From: Gamsiella multidivaricata
Taxonomy: Eukaryota; Mortierellomycota; Mortierellomycetes; Mortierellales; Mortierellaceae
Length of the DNA: 64,000 bases
Assembly: GCF_025024155.1 (NCBI RefSeq)
Contig: NW_026251728.1
Span: 186,001-250,000 of the forward strand
Reading direction: 5' to 3'
Of this stretch, positions 32,519 through 44,979 are shown one piece after another. The position numbers and the translations under genes were made by a program. The notes beneath the pieces are model-generated. The model was not told where the DNA came from and made no database searches. It saw only the letters and a program-made list of their open reading frames with translations. Each line of letters opens with the position of its first letter. Position 1 is the first letter of the stretch.

Positions 32519-35391
32519 ACCTTTGTCTCTACTTCTTTCTCTGCGTTTTTGCAAGGCAGCAAGTTGATTTGTAATTGTACTTCATAAAAATATATTGTCT
32601 CGATGGTCTTAATCTCGAGCTGAGTAACAGAAAATAACAAGGAAACGCAGTGCATTGCGCCATGGGTGTCCATATCCATATTCGAAGACCTTGTTTACTC
32701 CCCCAGTCGGTCCGTTGCTCGCTTGACCTCAGTTTTGTGTACCCACATGCTAAAAAAAAAAAACAGTCCTGCAGGTAGTCTGGCCCATGGCAAAGTACCT
32801 GAGGACCCTAAAAAATGCCCACGGACACATACACATTGAAACCGAGAGTGCGAGAGGGGAGACTGTGTGGGGCAACCCAGAGTGTATAGCATGTCTTCAA
32901 TTGCATCCCTCTGCATTTTCTCCCCCCTGTTTCTTGCATCCCTCCCTCTGCCCTCCCGCTGAGGAATGCTGGACTAGCGACGGTTGGGATTGTCTGGACA
33001 AACCGTTTTGTTTGCCTATGGCTGTCAAGAAGAAGAAAAAAAAGAGACCAAAAGGACAAGGGACCAAAACTGATGTCATACCATAGCACGCCTGCTCATT
33101 TTTGTGGTCTATGCTCACGCTCTCCGCCCTGTTAGTGCTTCACCTGAATTTGCTGGGTGCATTCACCCGCTACGGAACAGGGACGGAGAGGAATGAAGGA
33201 GGCAAGCAAGGGCGTAATGTAGTGCAGCGTAATAGGCCCAACGAAGTTTTCATGTGGACAAACAAACAAAAACCCATCCTCTTATTTCTATTCATGGCTT
33301 GCATGCCATGCTGTCTTAGCATAGCATGGACTGGCTACCTCCCGCACTGCGCTCACTCTTTTTTTCACTTTCTCTTTTTCTTTTTAGTTTTCTCATACCC
33401 TAACCAACTCTACTTTTCCTCTTCCATTGTTCTTCTTTACAGAGCCAGTGCCTCGATCCAGGCTTTGCTTTGCTCAAGCTTTGCTTATCGTTCACTCCCT
33501 CTCGACCCGACTTCAACCCACGGATCGACACCAAACCATACTCTCTCACACATTGCACACCGAACCCAATTGGATCTCAGGCACCCCCCACGCTCTCTCT
33601 TTTTTTGCTTCAGGTACGCTCAGAAACAAACACTATCACTACCACTTCAACTCTCACCCCATTCACGACTCGTACTCTCGATCTATCCCCAAGGGATCCA
33701 ATACATAGAAACTACCATATCTTCCTACCAACCCCTCATCACCGTCAGCACATACTGCTCTCTCCTTCTATTTTTTCATCTCTACAGGGTCAACATCAAG
33801 GAGATCAGAACAAAAAATGTGGGTCGTGCAGGGACTGTAGAGACTCTATCAAGCCAGTGTCAACAAGGCAGTGAAACCCCCGTTTATCTCCATGGCCCTT
33901 ATCCGCACTTCCCTTATCCATATCCCTCTTACTTCGTCGTCTGTTATCATCGCTGCTACCTGACCTCATCCCCCCTCCCTTCTTCTCCGAAGAATTAGAG
34001 TCTACAATAGTATTGCAGTATTCTGTTATTATACTTTATTATATCTATCGCGTGTCGGAGTGGCGAGTTACACACCCAGCTGGCGGTATATACTAGCGAC
34101 GTTAGGGCAAAAGGCGTCAAGAGAGAGCACGTTCGTGATTGAGAGATGAATGAGATTATGTTGACGGCGTGCAATATGCGATCGGATAAGAGGATGATAG
34201 AGTGCTACAGTAGCCGGTGTCGAATTATAGAGCTGGACCACCATGGCAATCATACCATTGATGTGCAAGGTGTCGAGAAGAGGTGTTTGTAGCAATAATA
34301 TAATTTCGATTCGGATCTCCCTCCCGAGAATCCCTTCTTCTCCATCACCAACTTGCACATAAACAATAGCCCAACTCTACGTAGTCATCCTCGTCCCTTG
34401 CCCTCGTCCTCATTGACCCTGGCGACGCGCGCGCGCACGCGCGAAAGAGAGAATAAGGGTAGTTTTTTTTTTTTTTTTTTTTCTCGCGCTCGCTCACTTT
34501 CTTTGTGCACCCGGTTTTTGTTGTTGTTCCTGTTTTTTTTCTCAGAACCCTGGACGCATACAGCATACAAGTGCATACACTTGTTCAAATTTCGGCTAGC
34601 CCCTGCCGTTCAAAGGAAAGATTGGACGAAGTCGCGGGTTCGTGTGATCTGACACTTGAAAGGAGTGTGATGTGGACCCCGCACATGTTCGTGTTTGCCT
34701 ATTTCCTCCCTCTACTCCCCCTCTCCCCCTCCTTCTCATACTTACCCTCCCTCCCTCCCCCGCAGTTACAGGTCTATCTTTTCCACAAGGTACTGTGCGC
34801 TCTCTGTGGAGCAGTGTCTGGCTGTTTTAATTGATCCACCTGTTCTACCGGGGCAGTTACTTCACAACCCTACAAAGAATTGCCGCACCATGTGGCAGAA
34901 GCGAAAGAAAGTCATCCCCCCACGGCCCTTCATGAGCACCAGTCCTGTTGGTCCCTGACAGAGATGTCAGCATTGGGCGAATTGCTCCCTCCCCCTCCCC
35001 GAAAGAGAGGGAGAGGCAGGGTGCGGCAGGACAGGGCAGTAGAGGGGTCTGCTGGTGTGCCATAGGATGGCAGGCGGACTTTGAAAAGGACAAAGAACAG
35101 CTAGTCCGTGGTATTATCATGCCCTTTATGCCTATGGGTTTCTATTTTCTTTCTTTGGGACCCTGACAGGTGGGGGAAGAAGCAGAAAGGGGGGCAAAGA
35201 CAAAGGCTACATGGGGTATGGCATAGTATAGCGTTATATAAACAGCAACCTCACCCCCCATCCCCCATCCTCGGCTCCATCCTTCTATTTGTTCCTCCTC
35301 CACACTGCACTGTGCAACGCATCTCCTACCACAACCCGTGAATTTGCAAACCCCCCCTTCTCCTCCTACCCATTGCATTAATCTATTCTGG
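32519..35391. other. gene-poor region upstream of the Ser-rich gene
   Basis: No convincing open frame. It contains two CT-rich stretches (33350-33800 and 34690-34760) that look like fungal 5' leaders. The first ends in TCTCTACAG followed by an ATG frame of only seven codons (MWVVQGL), so it may be a short non-coding transcript. A run of about 20 T lies at 34463-34482 next to alternating GCGCGC (34428-34443). Confidence 0.4.
35235..35242 (+). promoter_or_regulatory. TATA box upstream of the Ser-rich gene
   Basis: TATATAAA followed by a C/T-rich leader, about 150 nt before an apparent 5'-leader intron (donor GTAAGC at 35392, acceptor CTAG at 35608). Confidence 0.5.
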
Positions 35392-35742
35392 GTAAGCCCG
35401 GATGCTGCCTACGTTTTTGTCACACCAGTCAACCTGCACCCCTCCCCCTGCTGTCAGCCTCGCTTCCCTTGTTACTTAATTGCTTTTAAAGGTGTTTTCT
35501 GCCAAAGCCTCTGCACCCTATGGTCCTGCTTACGGATCAGCTTACCCCGGGGCGACGCCTGTAATTGACCAGCCCACGTCCTTGTTTTTCGTTTTATGTT
35601 TGTTCTAGGAAGCTGCAAACAATACCTATTCAGGCAACAGAGCATCGACACGCTCTATTGCACCTTCCGGGACACAACGGTATATCAGTAATATAGCAAA
35701 CACATCAAGGGCACGGAACATTATATACCACATAATACTACC

Positions 35743-37705
35743 ATGGCATCCACCTTTGTACGGTCGCACTGCGCTGACCTCCCCCAAGGAGAGGATTATC
35801 CTCCACAAGAGCACCAGCATCGCATTCCAGTTCGGTCTGGCTCTGGAGATGAATTTGTAGACTCGGAGAAGACAACGGGTCCTCAGGCACCATGCGATTC
35901 AACTACCTACGATCACAACGGTTGTCGTCTATCCATACAGCATTCCACACGGCAGCAGGGTGCACAGGAAGGGCGGCATCCGTCGCCTTTAGCGCCACCA
36001 CAGCAGGCCTCAGTCCTGGAATCACACTCCTTATCCCGTCCAGAGTCCCTTGACGCCACGCCGTCTCCCTGCTTTTCGCCGTGTAATGGGATCTCTTCCT
36101 GCTCTTCTTCCTCATGCAGTACCAAGCATGGCACGCTGATCTCGTCGTCTTTAGATACAGCTCGTTGTTTACGTTCTGGGTCGAGCTCCTCTTCACCTTG
36201 CCCCCTCCATCAGACTCTATCCCACAGAGTAAACCTCGTCAGCTCATCCAGCTCTTGCTCGTCCTCGCCCTCTTCACCTTCAACAACATCGTCATTATCA
36301 CCATCAACCTTTCCAGCTTCCTCTTCCTCTTGCATTTTCCCTTCTTTGTGTTCGCCATCCAGTTCTGATTCTGGCCTTTACCCACAACCTGCTGGTTCAG
36401 TGTCGCTGTTGGGTCCGTCAGTATCCCCTTTTTTAAGTCCATTGCCACCTTGCTCTCCGACTCCTTTGTCTCCTCAACCACAACTTTCGCCTCCTTCTCC
36501 TTCGACTCCCTTACGGACCTTGCCACTATCGCCGTCCTTGAACCCCCTCAGCCTTCCAGCTAGGGGGAAAGCTACGAGTCCTGGTGCATCAACTCATACA
36601 GGTATGATCAAAAGAAACATCTAAGGGATCCAGGCTCTTTGTGCCACTTTTGGAAATGATGCACTAAAAGAGAGGGAGTCAGCATGGGGTAGGCTTTTAC
36701 CTGTCCCACACGCGTGCTTGCTGCACATACCGTTTTCATTAGCACCGTTTTCTTTCGTTGACACAGTATATGTCCTCATACCCTCGAGGCGCTTCACCCC
36801 TTCAACCGCGGTATTCGTACCCATTATTTCAGGAGGTGTTTATGTTGCCGGACATGAGTACCACAACAGGTGCCTTTGGGGCAGAGATACTTTTGTCACT
36901 CCTACTGGACTGACACGTGTATGATTACGAGCTATCTCTTGTAGGCAATCACATTGAGGAGGTAGGGGAAGTGCTGAAGAAAATAGGGCGGTCGTTATGT
37001 GCCCTGATTCTTCCTTGTTTGCATCTCAGTGTTGGCTATATACCCGCATGTACAAACACCGAGTTGGGGGGAACACCAGTCTTTATCAGTTTGCTCCAGC
37101 CCTTTGGGCGACGATTGGTCCCGTATTCATTACACCGTTCATACATATTTTCGTCCTAGAACCTAGAACGCTCACATTCTCACCTCCCATCTTTAATTCC
37201 TTCCGCATTTTTCTTTGTATATAGACCCTGCTTCGCATCTTCGCATTCCATCCAAGTCCTCAGCCTCGTCCGACGACACTGCTTCTTTCCTCAACACCCC
37301 TGCCAAAAGTGACCCTGGATCCAGCACCAGCTTTGTCATCACACCATCATCACCACCACTGTTGTCCAAGGAGTCTAATTCGACAAAGAACCATACCTGT
37401 TCACACTCGTCCTATCCTGATCATCCCTCAACCGCACCCTCTTCAGCCTCCACGCCCCGTCCTCACTACGTAGTACCATCAGGAGCACTATCGACAACGT
37501 CAATACTACCAACGAGTCTCCCGCCCTCTGAATCTGCGTACCATTGTTCTGGTCGTGTAGATCCAACACCGTCTTCTGCCTCCAAGGTCAAGGCTCAGCA
37601 ATTAGGTAAACTAAAGATCGCTGCTACTCTCAAGCACAAACACAAGCACAAACACAAACACAAAAACATGGTCGGATGTTTACGAACAATTTACTTTGGG
37701 ACTCC

Positions 37706-37736
<31 letters not shown>

Positions 37737-39133
37737 GGTATTCTCCATGCTGGATGATAACACACTCTTTGTGCTATCCATCGGGTTTTACGTTATTATT
37801 ATTTGGTGTTGTTCTGTCTCCCTTCCCTCTTATCTCCTTTTCTTGGGGTTCCTGTAATACAAATAGGCCCTATACTGCTCGAACACGCGCGTTGACATAG
37901 CTTCGTGTTTCTGATCATGAACACATTTGCATTTAGTTTGTTACAGCTGTTATTGTTCATGACACTAATCAACTGACTAAAGCGACTCACTTATGAACAC
38001 ATTCCTACTTATCCTCAAACAAACACTAATATACCCCTCATTTCTCACTTTCTACAAACGTTCTGTTATAAACAGAGACAGCGTTACAAAGCAGCGGTCC
38101 ATCTCAACAGGGTCCACACTTCCCACCTGTATCCTCAGAAACCGCTATTGCATCACAATCAACCCCTGCTAGTGTCGAGACCACCGTAACGACCAGAACA
38201 ACTGAAGTCAATCCTATCATTTGCGACCCAGAGAAAGCGTACTATTTCAATCGCTTCCTCCAGCGTCGACGTCATCGACCGAACCCCGCAAACATATCTC
38301 TGACAGAGGTTCGACCTCTAGTTGATTTCGACTCCCAGAAGAACGAACAGCAGCAACCAGATCAAGGGGGCAAGTGTTTGGTTCCGCCTGAATTCCAAGA
38401 CCAGTTCCCGAGCTCACTTGGTTATCTAGAGCACTTGGAGACGAGTCTTGTTTCGAACCAGCAGGCCGAGGCTCAAAAGAAAAGCAAAAGGCCACAGAGT
38501 TGGATCGCCCTCAAGAGTTTTGTTACACACCAGATCCTTGGCCGACCCAGCGAAAGCGACGACCAGAGATTCGAAACGAATTACTACAGCTACAGCGAAG
38601 ATCCGGACAGGCCTCGTCCACGTCGCCTCAGTCGTTATTTGAACCATAGCGCTCCTTTGATTAACCGGTCTTTATCGTCGCCTCCTTCTTCGTCGTCGCT
38701 GCCTGTGCTTCGATCAGCCCCGATCAACCTTCTACGTTCGTCTTCTCTAATACCATCATTGGCGAGTGCTCAGCAGGTAAGCGAGAGAATGCTATATGGA
38801 CTCTACAACTTACCATTGGGTGAGTTTGTTTGGTCGAAGCCGCAGGTTGTGCAGCCGGCAGCAGGAGGGTCATTGACTGTGGTCAGCAGCATGCAGGAAC
38901 ATGCGGCAAGCGATCGCCCGCTCACTGACAAAAAAAGAAAAAAAAAAGAGGCGAAACACGACCAATTGGGGGTCAAGGCGAGACAGGAAGGGCATATCTT
39001 AAGGTTGAGCTGCAGCCAATCAGACCCTGCGGGGAATTGTCTTGGATTGTGCCTGAGAACGTGTTGCACAAGTTTCCTTTTATGGCAGGCGGGTGTGTGT
39101 CTGTGCCCCCATCCGCCGCTCAATTCTCTTTAG
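35743..39133 (+). CDS. Ser/Pro-rich protein of unknown function
   Basis: Proposed exons are 35743-36601, 37225-37605 and 38076-39133, all phase-compatible. The ATG at 35743 (CCATGGC) is the first after a likely 217-nt leader intron. Exons 1 and 2 encode almost pure low-complexity Ser/Pro/Thr sequence; exon 3 is more ordered and basic (YYFNRFLQRRRHRPNP, SWIALKSFVTHQILGRPSES, RRLSRYLNHSAPLINRSL). The introns of 623 and 470 nt are unusually long for this window. The 3' end is uncertain: GTAAGC at 38777 or GTGAGT at 38820 could be donors, otherwise the frame ends at 39133 after a Lys-rich patch. No domain is recognised. Phospho-regulated scaffolds often look like this, but no role can be claimed. 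Confidence 0.55.
37710..37736. repeat. poly(T) run of about 27
   Basis: Lies inside the second long intron of the Ser-rich gene, just after an imperfect CACAAG/CACAAA tandem tract at 37634-37665. Confidence 0.9.
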
Positions 39134-39810
39134 TTCGTGTATTTTTTATTTTTTTGAGTTGTGCGTCAAAGCGCAGAGTGTCGTATGCTGTGACAATCAC
39201 ACCCATTGTGATGTGTGTCCCTAGGAGGGGGCATTTGTCTGTCTCTGTTCTGCACTCAGGCACATCCAATTGCTCAGACACCCACACTAATGCTCATGCC
39301 ACACAAACATGCTTCGCTCCGCGTTTGCTTTGCTTTGCCTTGCCTCTCTGCTTTCTCTTACGGTAGCGCACAACCACATCTTCTCGGGGAGATACCGGCG
39401 CTTGTGCACATCCCTCGCAGGACACATGCGCCCCCTCCGCAGGTTCACTCCAAAACTGGTCTGATTCAGCCTCCCTGGTCCATATAAGAAGGCCACTGTC
39501 CCCCAGCACAGCGCCTGCTCCTATTTCTGCCCACCCTCTTCACGCTCATCATCCCCACTCTTCTTCTCCTTCTCTTCGTAGTAAACGACGACCACACTCA
39601 CTATACGCTGGCTCGCTTATCAAAGCCATTACCTCATCCTCTTTCTCCTCTTCCTCTCCTTCATCATCATCATCATCATCATCTTCTTCTTCTTCTTTCT
39701 CAACTTATACTTCACACTCTCCCAGGCTGCAGTCCCGCTTCCACTCGAACACCTCCATCGCATCCTCAGCCTCATCCAGCTCTTCCTCTTTCTCATCCAA
39801 TAACCATATA
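39134..39810 (+). promoter_or_regulatory. promoter and CT-rich leader of the PH-domain gene
   Basis: CCATATAAGAAGG near 39480 is a TATA-like element. It is followed by about 300 nt of C/T-rich leader without any ATG until 39811, including TCA (39661-39684) and TCT trinucleotide runs. The leader is open in the same frame as the gene, so an unseen upstream exon cannot be ruled out. Confidence 0.5.
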
Positions 39811-42800
39811 ATGTCCCACACCCACTCTTCCACCTCAATGTCCCAATACGCATCACCATCGTCGAGTTCACTCGCATCCAACTCCACGGCATCCGGTTCT
39901 TCCTCCATCTCCTCCCATACCAGCACGGCTCCCTCTTGTCCATCACACCCTCGGGGTCCCTTCCGCAAATCTAACGGAACCCAGCATCCTCTCGCCATGG
40001 TCTCAACAATCGAATCCGACCGTGAATCCACAGCCACAACCACCACAACAGAGGTGTTTGACGGAATGAAATTTGAGATCCTCAACAGTGGCAGAAGCGC
40101 ATATCCCTATGCTCAGCAGGAACAAACAACTATTTCAACACAGGCAGCAACTCATGTCAACCCTGCTCTCACTGGTGCCGGTGAGGGAGACTTTGCCGAA
40201 GACTCCCACGTCAAGGACTCGACTCTTGCGACTGGCCCTCGCAGCAGGTCGTCCGACAACAAGTACCCCGATTTGAGTATACTAAAAACTGCTATCCATT
40301 CTGGGTCGCCTCATCTCTTTATGCTCCATATCAAGTCTGGAATGGATAACAACGGAGCTCAAGAACTCGGCACACTGCACGATCCCACAATAGAATCGGA
40401 CTGGACTGGTGTCGCTGTTGGATCTGGCAATGAGCAACCCATCTCACCTCTCGTAACCTCGCGCCCATCAATGGTGCGCCCACCTACTATTCCTACACAC
40501 TCACGCCCCAATACTACAACTGAATACGTGCTGGCCAGACCTCAGATACTACCCCCTTCGACGCCTGAGCACGCCACTCCAACAGTACCGATATCTCCAA
40601 GGCGCGATTGTGAGAAGTGGACACCTCCACTCCCACAACTACCACGGGAACGACGCTCGCAGGACGTTCAGCAACAGCAGCAAACTCTTCGACAACCACA
40701 TTCAGGGGCTCCCATCCCAAGGCTTTTGAAGCAGCGTTCGTTCAACTTTCTCAACAACGGTCCAGCCTCCACGGATGGCTCCTTCAGACCAGCAGCAGCA
40801 GAGGCCTGTGCAGATAACAACCCAACCCAAGCTGGTTCCTCCTCCGACGGTCCACGGCCTGTGGGACCACCTGATCCAATTCCTCCACACTACCAACATC
40901 TTCAGAACCGACATAGCCGGAGACCGAGTTCCTTCTGCAGACGCTCTCAAGGAGTAGAGCCCGAGAGATTCACAGCCGGTTGGATCGTCACGGAGAGCGC
41001 ACCCGGCTCGCCTTCTGATCAACCTACTCCAAGGACGTCAATCAGCGATGATAACTCATCTTCTGCGAACCAGGGACGACCTTCAACGCCCGGCCGACAT
41101 GCGTCCATGGGCCCTCATCCTGCTTCGAGATGGGGTCGTTTGCTGACGTCGATCCTCCCCTTGGGCTCTGGCAGCGATAGCGGTGATCGAGATGGAGCCG
41201 GAGACCCCTATCTCCACCAGCAGCGGTTGTTATTGGCGACATCGAGCCAGAGCCCTCAGGCGACGCCGTACCAGCAGCAGCTGTTCTTCTATGCGGACGA
41301 GGTCTTTGAGGAGCTAGGATGGACGGATTCATCGGACAACGGCTTCTCGCAAGATGATGAGTTCGTGGCACGGAGACGGTATTCATCCGAGGGGAGCAGT
41401 GACCGAGAGGACGCACCTTCGTTCTTTAATCCGAGCGCAATGGTGGCGGATGAGAGCCTTCAGGGCGAGCTTGCGCATGAGGACCGGAGGGATAGTATCG
41501 AGTACATGGATGCGCAAGAGTCAATGTTTGTGCCATCACAACAGCAGCAGCAGCAGCAGCAGCAGCAGTCGAGAGATGGTTTCGTGGTGCCGAGGACACT
41601 TTCGGTGGACGGCAAGATCCCGGTCTCGTGTCTGGCGCTGTCGTCGCCACCGTCATACTGGGAGGCGACGATCAAGTATCAGGGCTGGCCCAAGATCGAG
41701 CCTAGGCCCGAGAACGGGCAGGAGTTCTTGCCGCGGTATACGTGCTCAGTCTTCAGGGAGGGATGCGTGAACCGCAAGACGGAGCTCATTGGGAACTGGC
41801 GACCTTATCGTCGTCCTTGGAAGTAAGTCCTTTCGGATGCCCGTTGCTTTATTCTTGCGGGCTGTATTCGTTTTTTAAGAAAATCTCAATCTCTAACCAT
41901 GTTTACTCTGCCTCTATTTTATTTTATTTTTATTTTCTTGTGCTTTTAGGAGGACGTTTGCTCACTTGCGTGGTACAGCTCTGAGGCTGTACGCCGTCGA
42001 TGCCGAGGATGTGCCACGGTTACACGTCCGTAACATCAGCCTGCAAATGGCACGATGCGAGATGGCGATGGATTACACGCAGCGTCCGAACGTGGTCCGG
42101 ATCCGGGCCTGCGACCGAACGGTGTTGGTCGAGTGCAAGGACCGTATTGATGCCCTGACCTGGCTCGAGCATCTGCAGGCGGCTGCCAATATCGCCACCA
42201 GTATTGAGGATCGTAACATGCCAAAGTTTTACACCTTGCCAAGGGCACAGCATCCTCATCCTTCGGTGGCTGCGTCCGCAGCTGGACAGCGTTCAAGCTC
42301 GAACTCGGCGTCGTCGTCGACGAGGCATCATTCCGCAGGCGAGACCTCGCAGCAACAACAGCAGCAAGAGCAGCAGCAAGAGGAGGTGTATCAAGAGCAA
42401 TCGTATGGGCAGCAGCTTGAGGAGTATCAGCAGCAGCTCCAGCAGTACCAGAACCAGCAATATGAGCGCCAGCACCAGTCCTCGGTCGATCAAAGGACTT
42501 CGTCGCCTCCATCTCAGCGTCAGCCTTCGATTGAGCAGGCTCCTCTGACGCCGTTTCCTTCTCCTCCACCTTCACAGCGCCAGTGCCAGCCCTTGATGGA
42601 CCACTCGGGATCACCGCCCTCACGTCCTCAGTACCGCGAGCGCCAGCCCTCGGCAGACCAGCCGATGATGACGTCCCGTCCACAGTACTGTGAACGACAG
42701 ATGTCTGCTGAGCGTACGCCACGTCCGGTGCAGCGTCAGCGACAGTCTTCGACGGACCAGGGGTCGACACATAGCCAGAGCAGTAGCCGGAGTGGTAGTC

Positions 42801-43771
42801 GGACGCCTCCGCAGTCACATCCGAGCCCATATCAGCAGCTGCAGCAGGTCCTTCAGAATCAGCAGGAACAGATCCTGATGATCCAAAATCGGGTGCAGAA
42901 GCAGAGGCGGGCACAGCAGCTTGTGGTGCAGTCGAATGTGTCGTCTTCGCTATTGCCCGCGTCGACGTCGCGGCAGGAGAGTGCACCGGTTTCGCCGCCT
43001 TCGCCGCCTTCGTCGGGACGGAGTAGCAGCAGTAGCTTGTATGGTGGTGGTGGTGTTGCGCAACAGCAACGTGCTTCTTACCAGCAGCAGTATGAGTCAC
43101 GGGGAGCAAGACAGAGTCTGACGACAGAACACGATCGACAGCATGGACAGGCGCGCGTGCTGCACGGCGAGGATGCGGTGATGCGGTCTGTGCTCCACGC
43201 GCTTGGCCAGAACTTGTCCGAGGATGAGGATGAGAGCGACAGTGATCTCGATGAGGATGATGGACAGGGCACAGATGTCGATGCCCCTACTGCCAGTGTC
43301 ACAACCAGTGCTGCGGTTTCAGTTCCTCCTCCTGCACCGGTGTCGCCGTCGTCGCCGTCGTCTTCGCCATCGAGGAGCGGTCGGTACCAAATGCCGACGT
43401 CTCCGTCGTTCAATCAGGCGTCTCGACGGGATAGTGCTCAGACGCGTTCACGGTACTTCCCACACCAGGAGACGGCAACAGCGACGATAACGCCGACGGC
43501 GACGGAGGACGCGACGCGTGTGGCGATGTTGAGGGAGCAGCGGGCGCAGCGACAGAGGGAGCAGAGAGAAGGAGAGGATTGGGAAGAGGCCTATGTCGCG
43601 TACGCGCAAGATCAACAGCAGAGGTTCCAGCAGCAGCGACTGGAGTTCCAGCGGGAACAGGAACAGCAGCAGCAGGCGAGGAAGGAGAGGAGGAGTTGGA
43701 ACCGCAGGCTGTTTGGAGGGTTGCGGGGAGGTCATCAGCAAACTCAGCAGACGCAGGTTGCTTCGACGTGA
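39811..43771 (+). CDS. PH-domain protein with Ser-rich N-terminus and Gln-rich C-terminus
   Basis: Two exons, 39811-41822 and 41950-43771 (127-nt intron, GTAAGT...TTTAG), give 1277 residues. The start is the first ATG after the leader. Residues 1-600 are disordered, Ser/Pro/Thr-rich with a polyglutamine tract encoded near 41540. A PH domain lies at about 611-745: SYWEATIKYQGWPKIE, then RPWKRTFAHLRGTALRLYAV, and a closing Trp helix DALTWLEHLQAAANIA; the intron cuts it at RPWK/RTF. The C-terminal 500 residues are Gln/Ser/Arg-rich with coiled-coil stretches (LREQRAQRQREQREGEDWEE). PH domains bind phosphoinositides or partner proteins, so membrane recruitment is likely; partners are unknown. Confidence 0.85.
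41540..41568. repeat. CAG repeat encoding polyglutamine
   Basis: About nine CAG units encode a Gln run just before the PH domain. Further CAG/CAA-rich tracts lie at 42350-42460 and 43615-43675. Confidence 0.85.
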
Positions 43772-44979
43772 GAGAGTGAGCGAAGACCCTCGTTTTACAT
43801 ATACCATACCGTAACCAGGTTACACACATCATCGTATTATATAGTCCGCACATTTTTTTTATTCTTAAAAATATATATAATAATAATACTTCGTAACTTC
43901 TTTTATGTCATCGAAAAAAAAAGAGGAGCAGGATGGATAGGGAGGGAGGAAGGGGGGGAGATGGAGGAAGGCATGCATGCAGTACGCCATGACACCATGC
44001 GCGTGGGTGGGCAGGCAGTAAATGTTGTAATTGCTAGGATATCCTAAAAAAAAATAGCGAGCAGAACATACCAGGAGCCACGCCCATGGGGGTTATTTTT
44101 CTGTCACATTGGCAAGAAAATAGGGTCAACTCAGAAAGGGGTGTGCCCACCTAAGCTTTTTTGCTTTCTTGAAAAAAGGATGTGGGCGGAGAATGATTTC
44201 ATTTTGTATATTGGGCAAGGAGAAAGGGGAGGGGGGAAGAGTAGCATGGGCAGGGTGGACGCTGATGAATGTCCGTTCCTGTTTGCTCTATGCAGAGTGA
44301 GCGGTGAGCAGAAAAAGCATGGGAGAAAAAGAGACCGGGCCCAGGGTTGCAGAAACGAGGCACAACGGGGCAGGGAGAGGAGAAAGAGCAATTGGCTTTA
44401 ACATCGGCATGCATGTCCCATCTGCTTTTTTTTTTTTCCTTCCCTCTCTCCGCGCGCGCTCTCTATTGTATGCATATCTGTAATGTTATGGTTCTCTGGT
44501 TGAAAAATAATGAGTATGCCTTTGAGGTACTGGATAGGGTATAGACCGCAATGGGCTACAAATGGGGTGCATGGCATGGTGCTACATCGGCTTATTATCG
44601 GCGATAAATCGCCATTCGACATTCCTATCTGTCCCTTTAGAAAGCAGCGAGGAAGAGTGAGTGCGTAAACGAGCGAGGGTGAGGCATGGCGTGGTATGAG
44701 TAATGGATCGTTGTAATGGGATATGCATGTAATTGTAATGGCCAATGGATGGTATGTGTGCAATATGGCGTTGGCTTTATGGCTTTATCCTGTCCGTTGC
44801 AACGAACGAGTACGGTGCTCCGCTGGGATTGAGGACGGCAACACAACCTTTGCTTCTTCCTCTTACTCCCTCTCTTTTTTCTCTTCTAGCCCGTTTCTGT
44901 GTAGCTTCTTTTTTTCACACTTCCACCTTCCTCCCTCCTACTCTTCGAATCGATCACCCTCCACTTTTCCCTCATTCGA
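43772..44979. other. intergenic stretch with no supported gene
   Basis: It holds the 3' flank of the PH-domain gene and the promoter/leader of the next gene. AG-rich tracts (43925-43975) are followed by a CT-rich leader at 44850-44950. Confidence 0.5.

Noticed and set aside
33102..33998. 298-codon plus-strand frame
   Set aside because: Low-complexity CT-rich sequence translated as Ser/Leu/Phe/His; no domain, no clear start, leader-like composition.
42036..43109. 357-codon minus-strand frame
   Set aside because: Antisense to the PH-domain gene, whose frame, intron and PH domain are clear; high GC third positions open the opposite frame.
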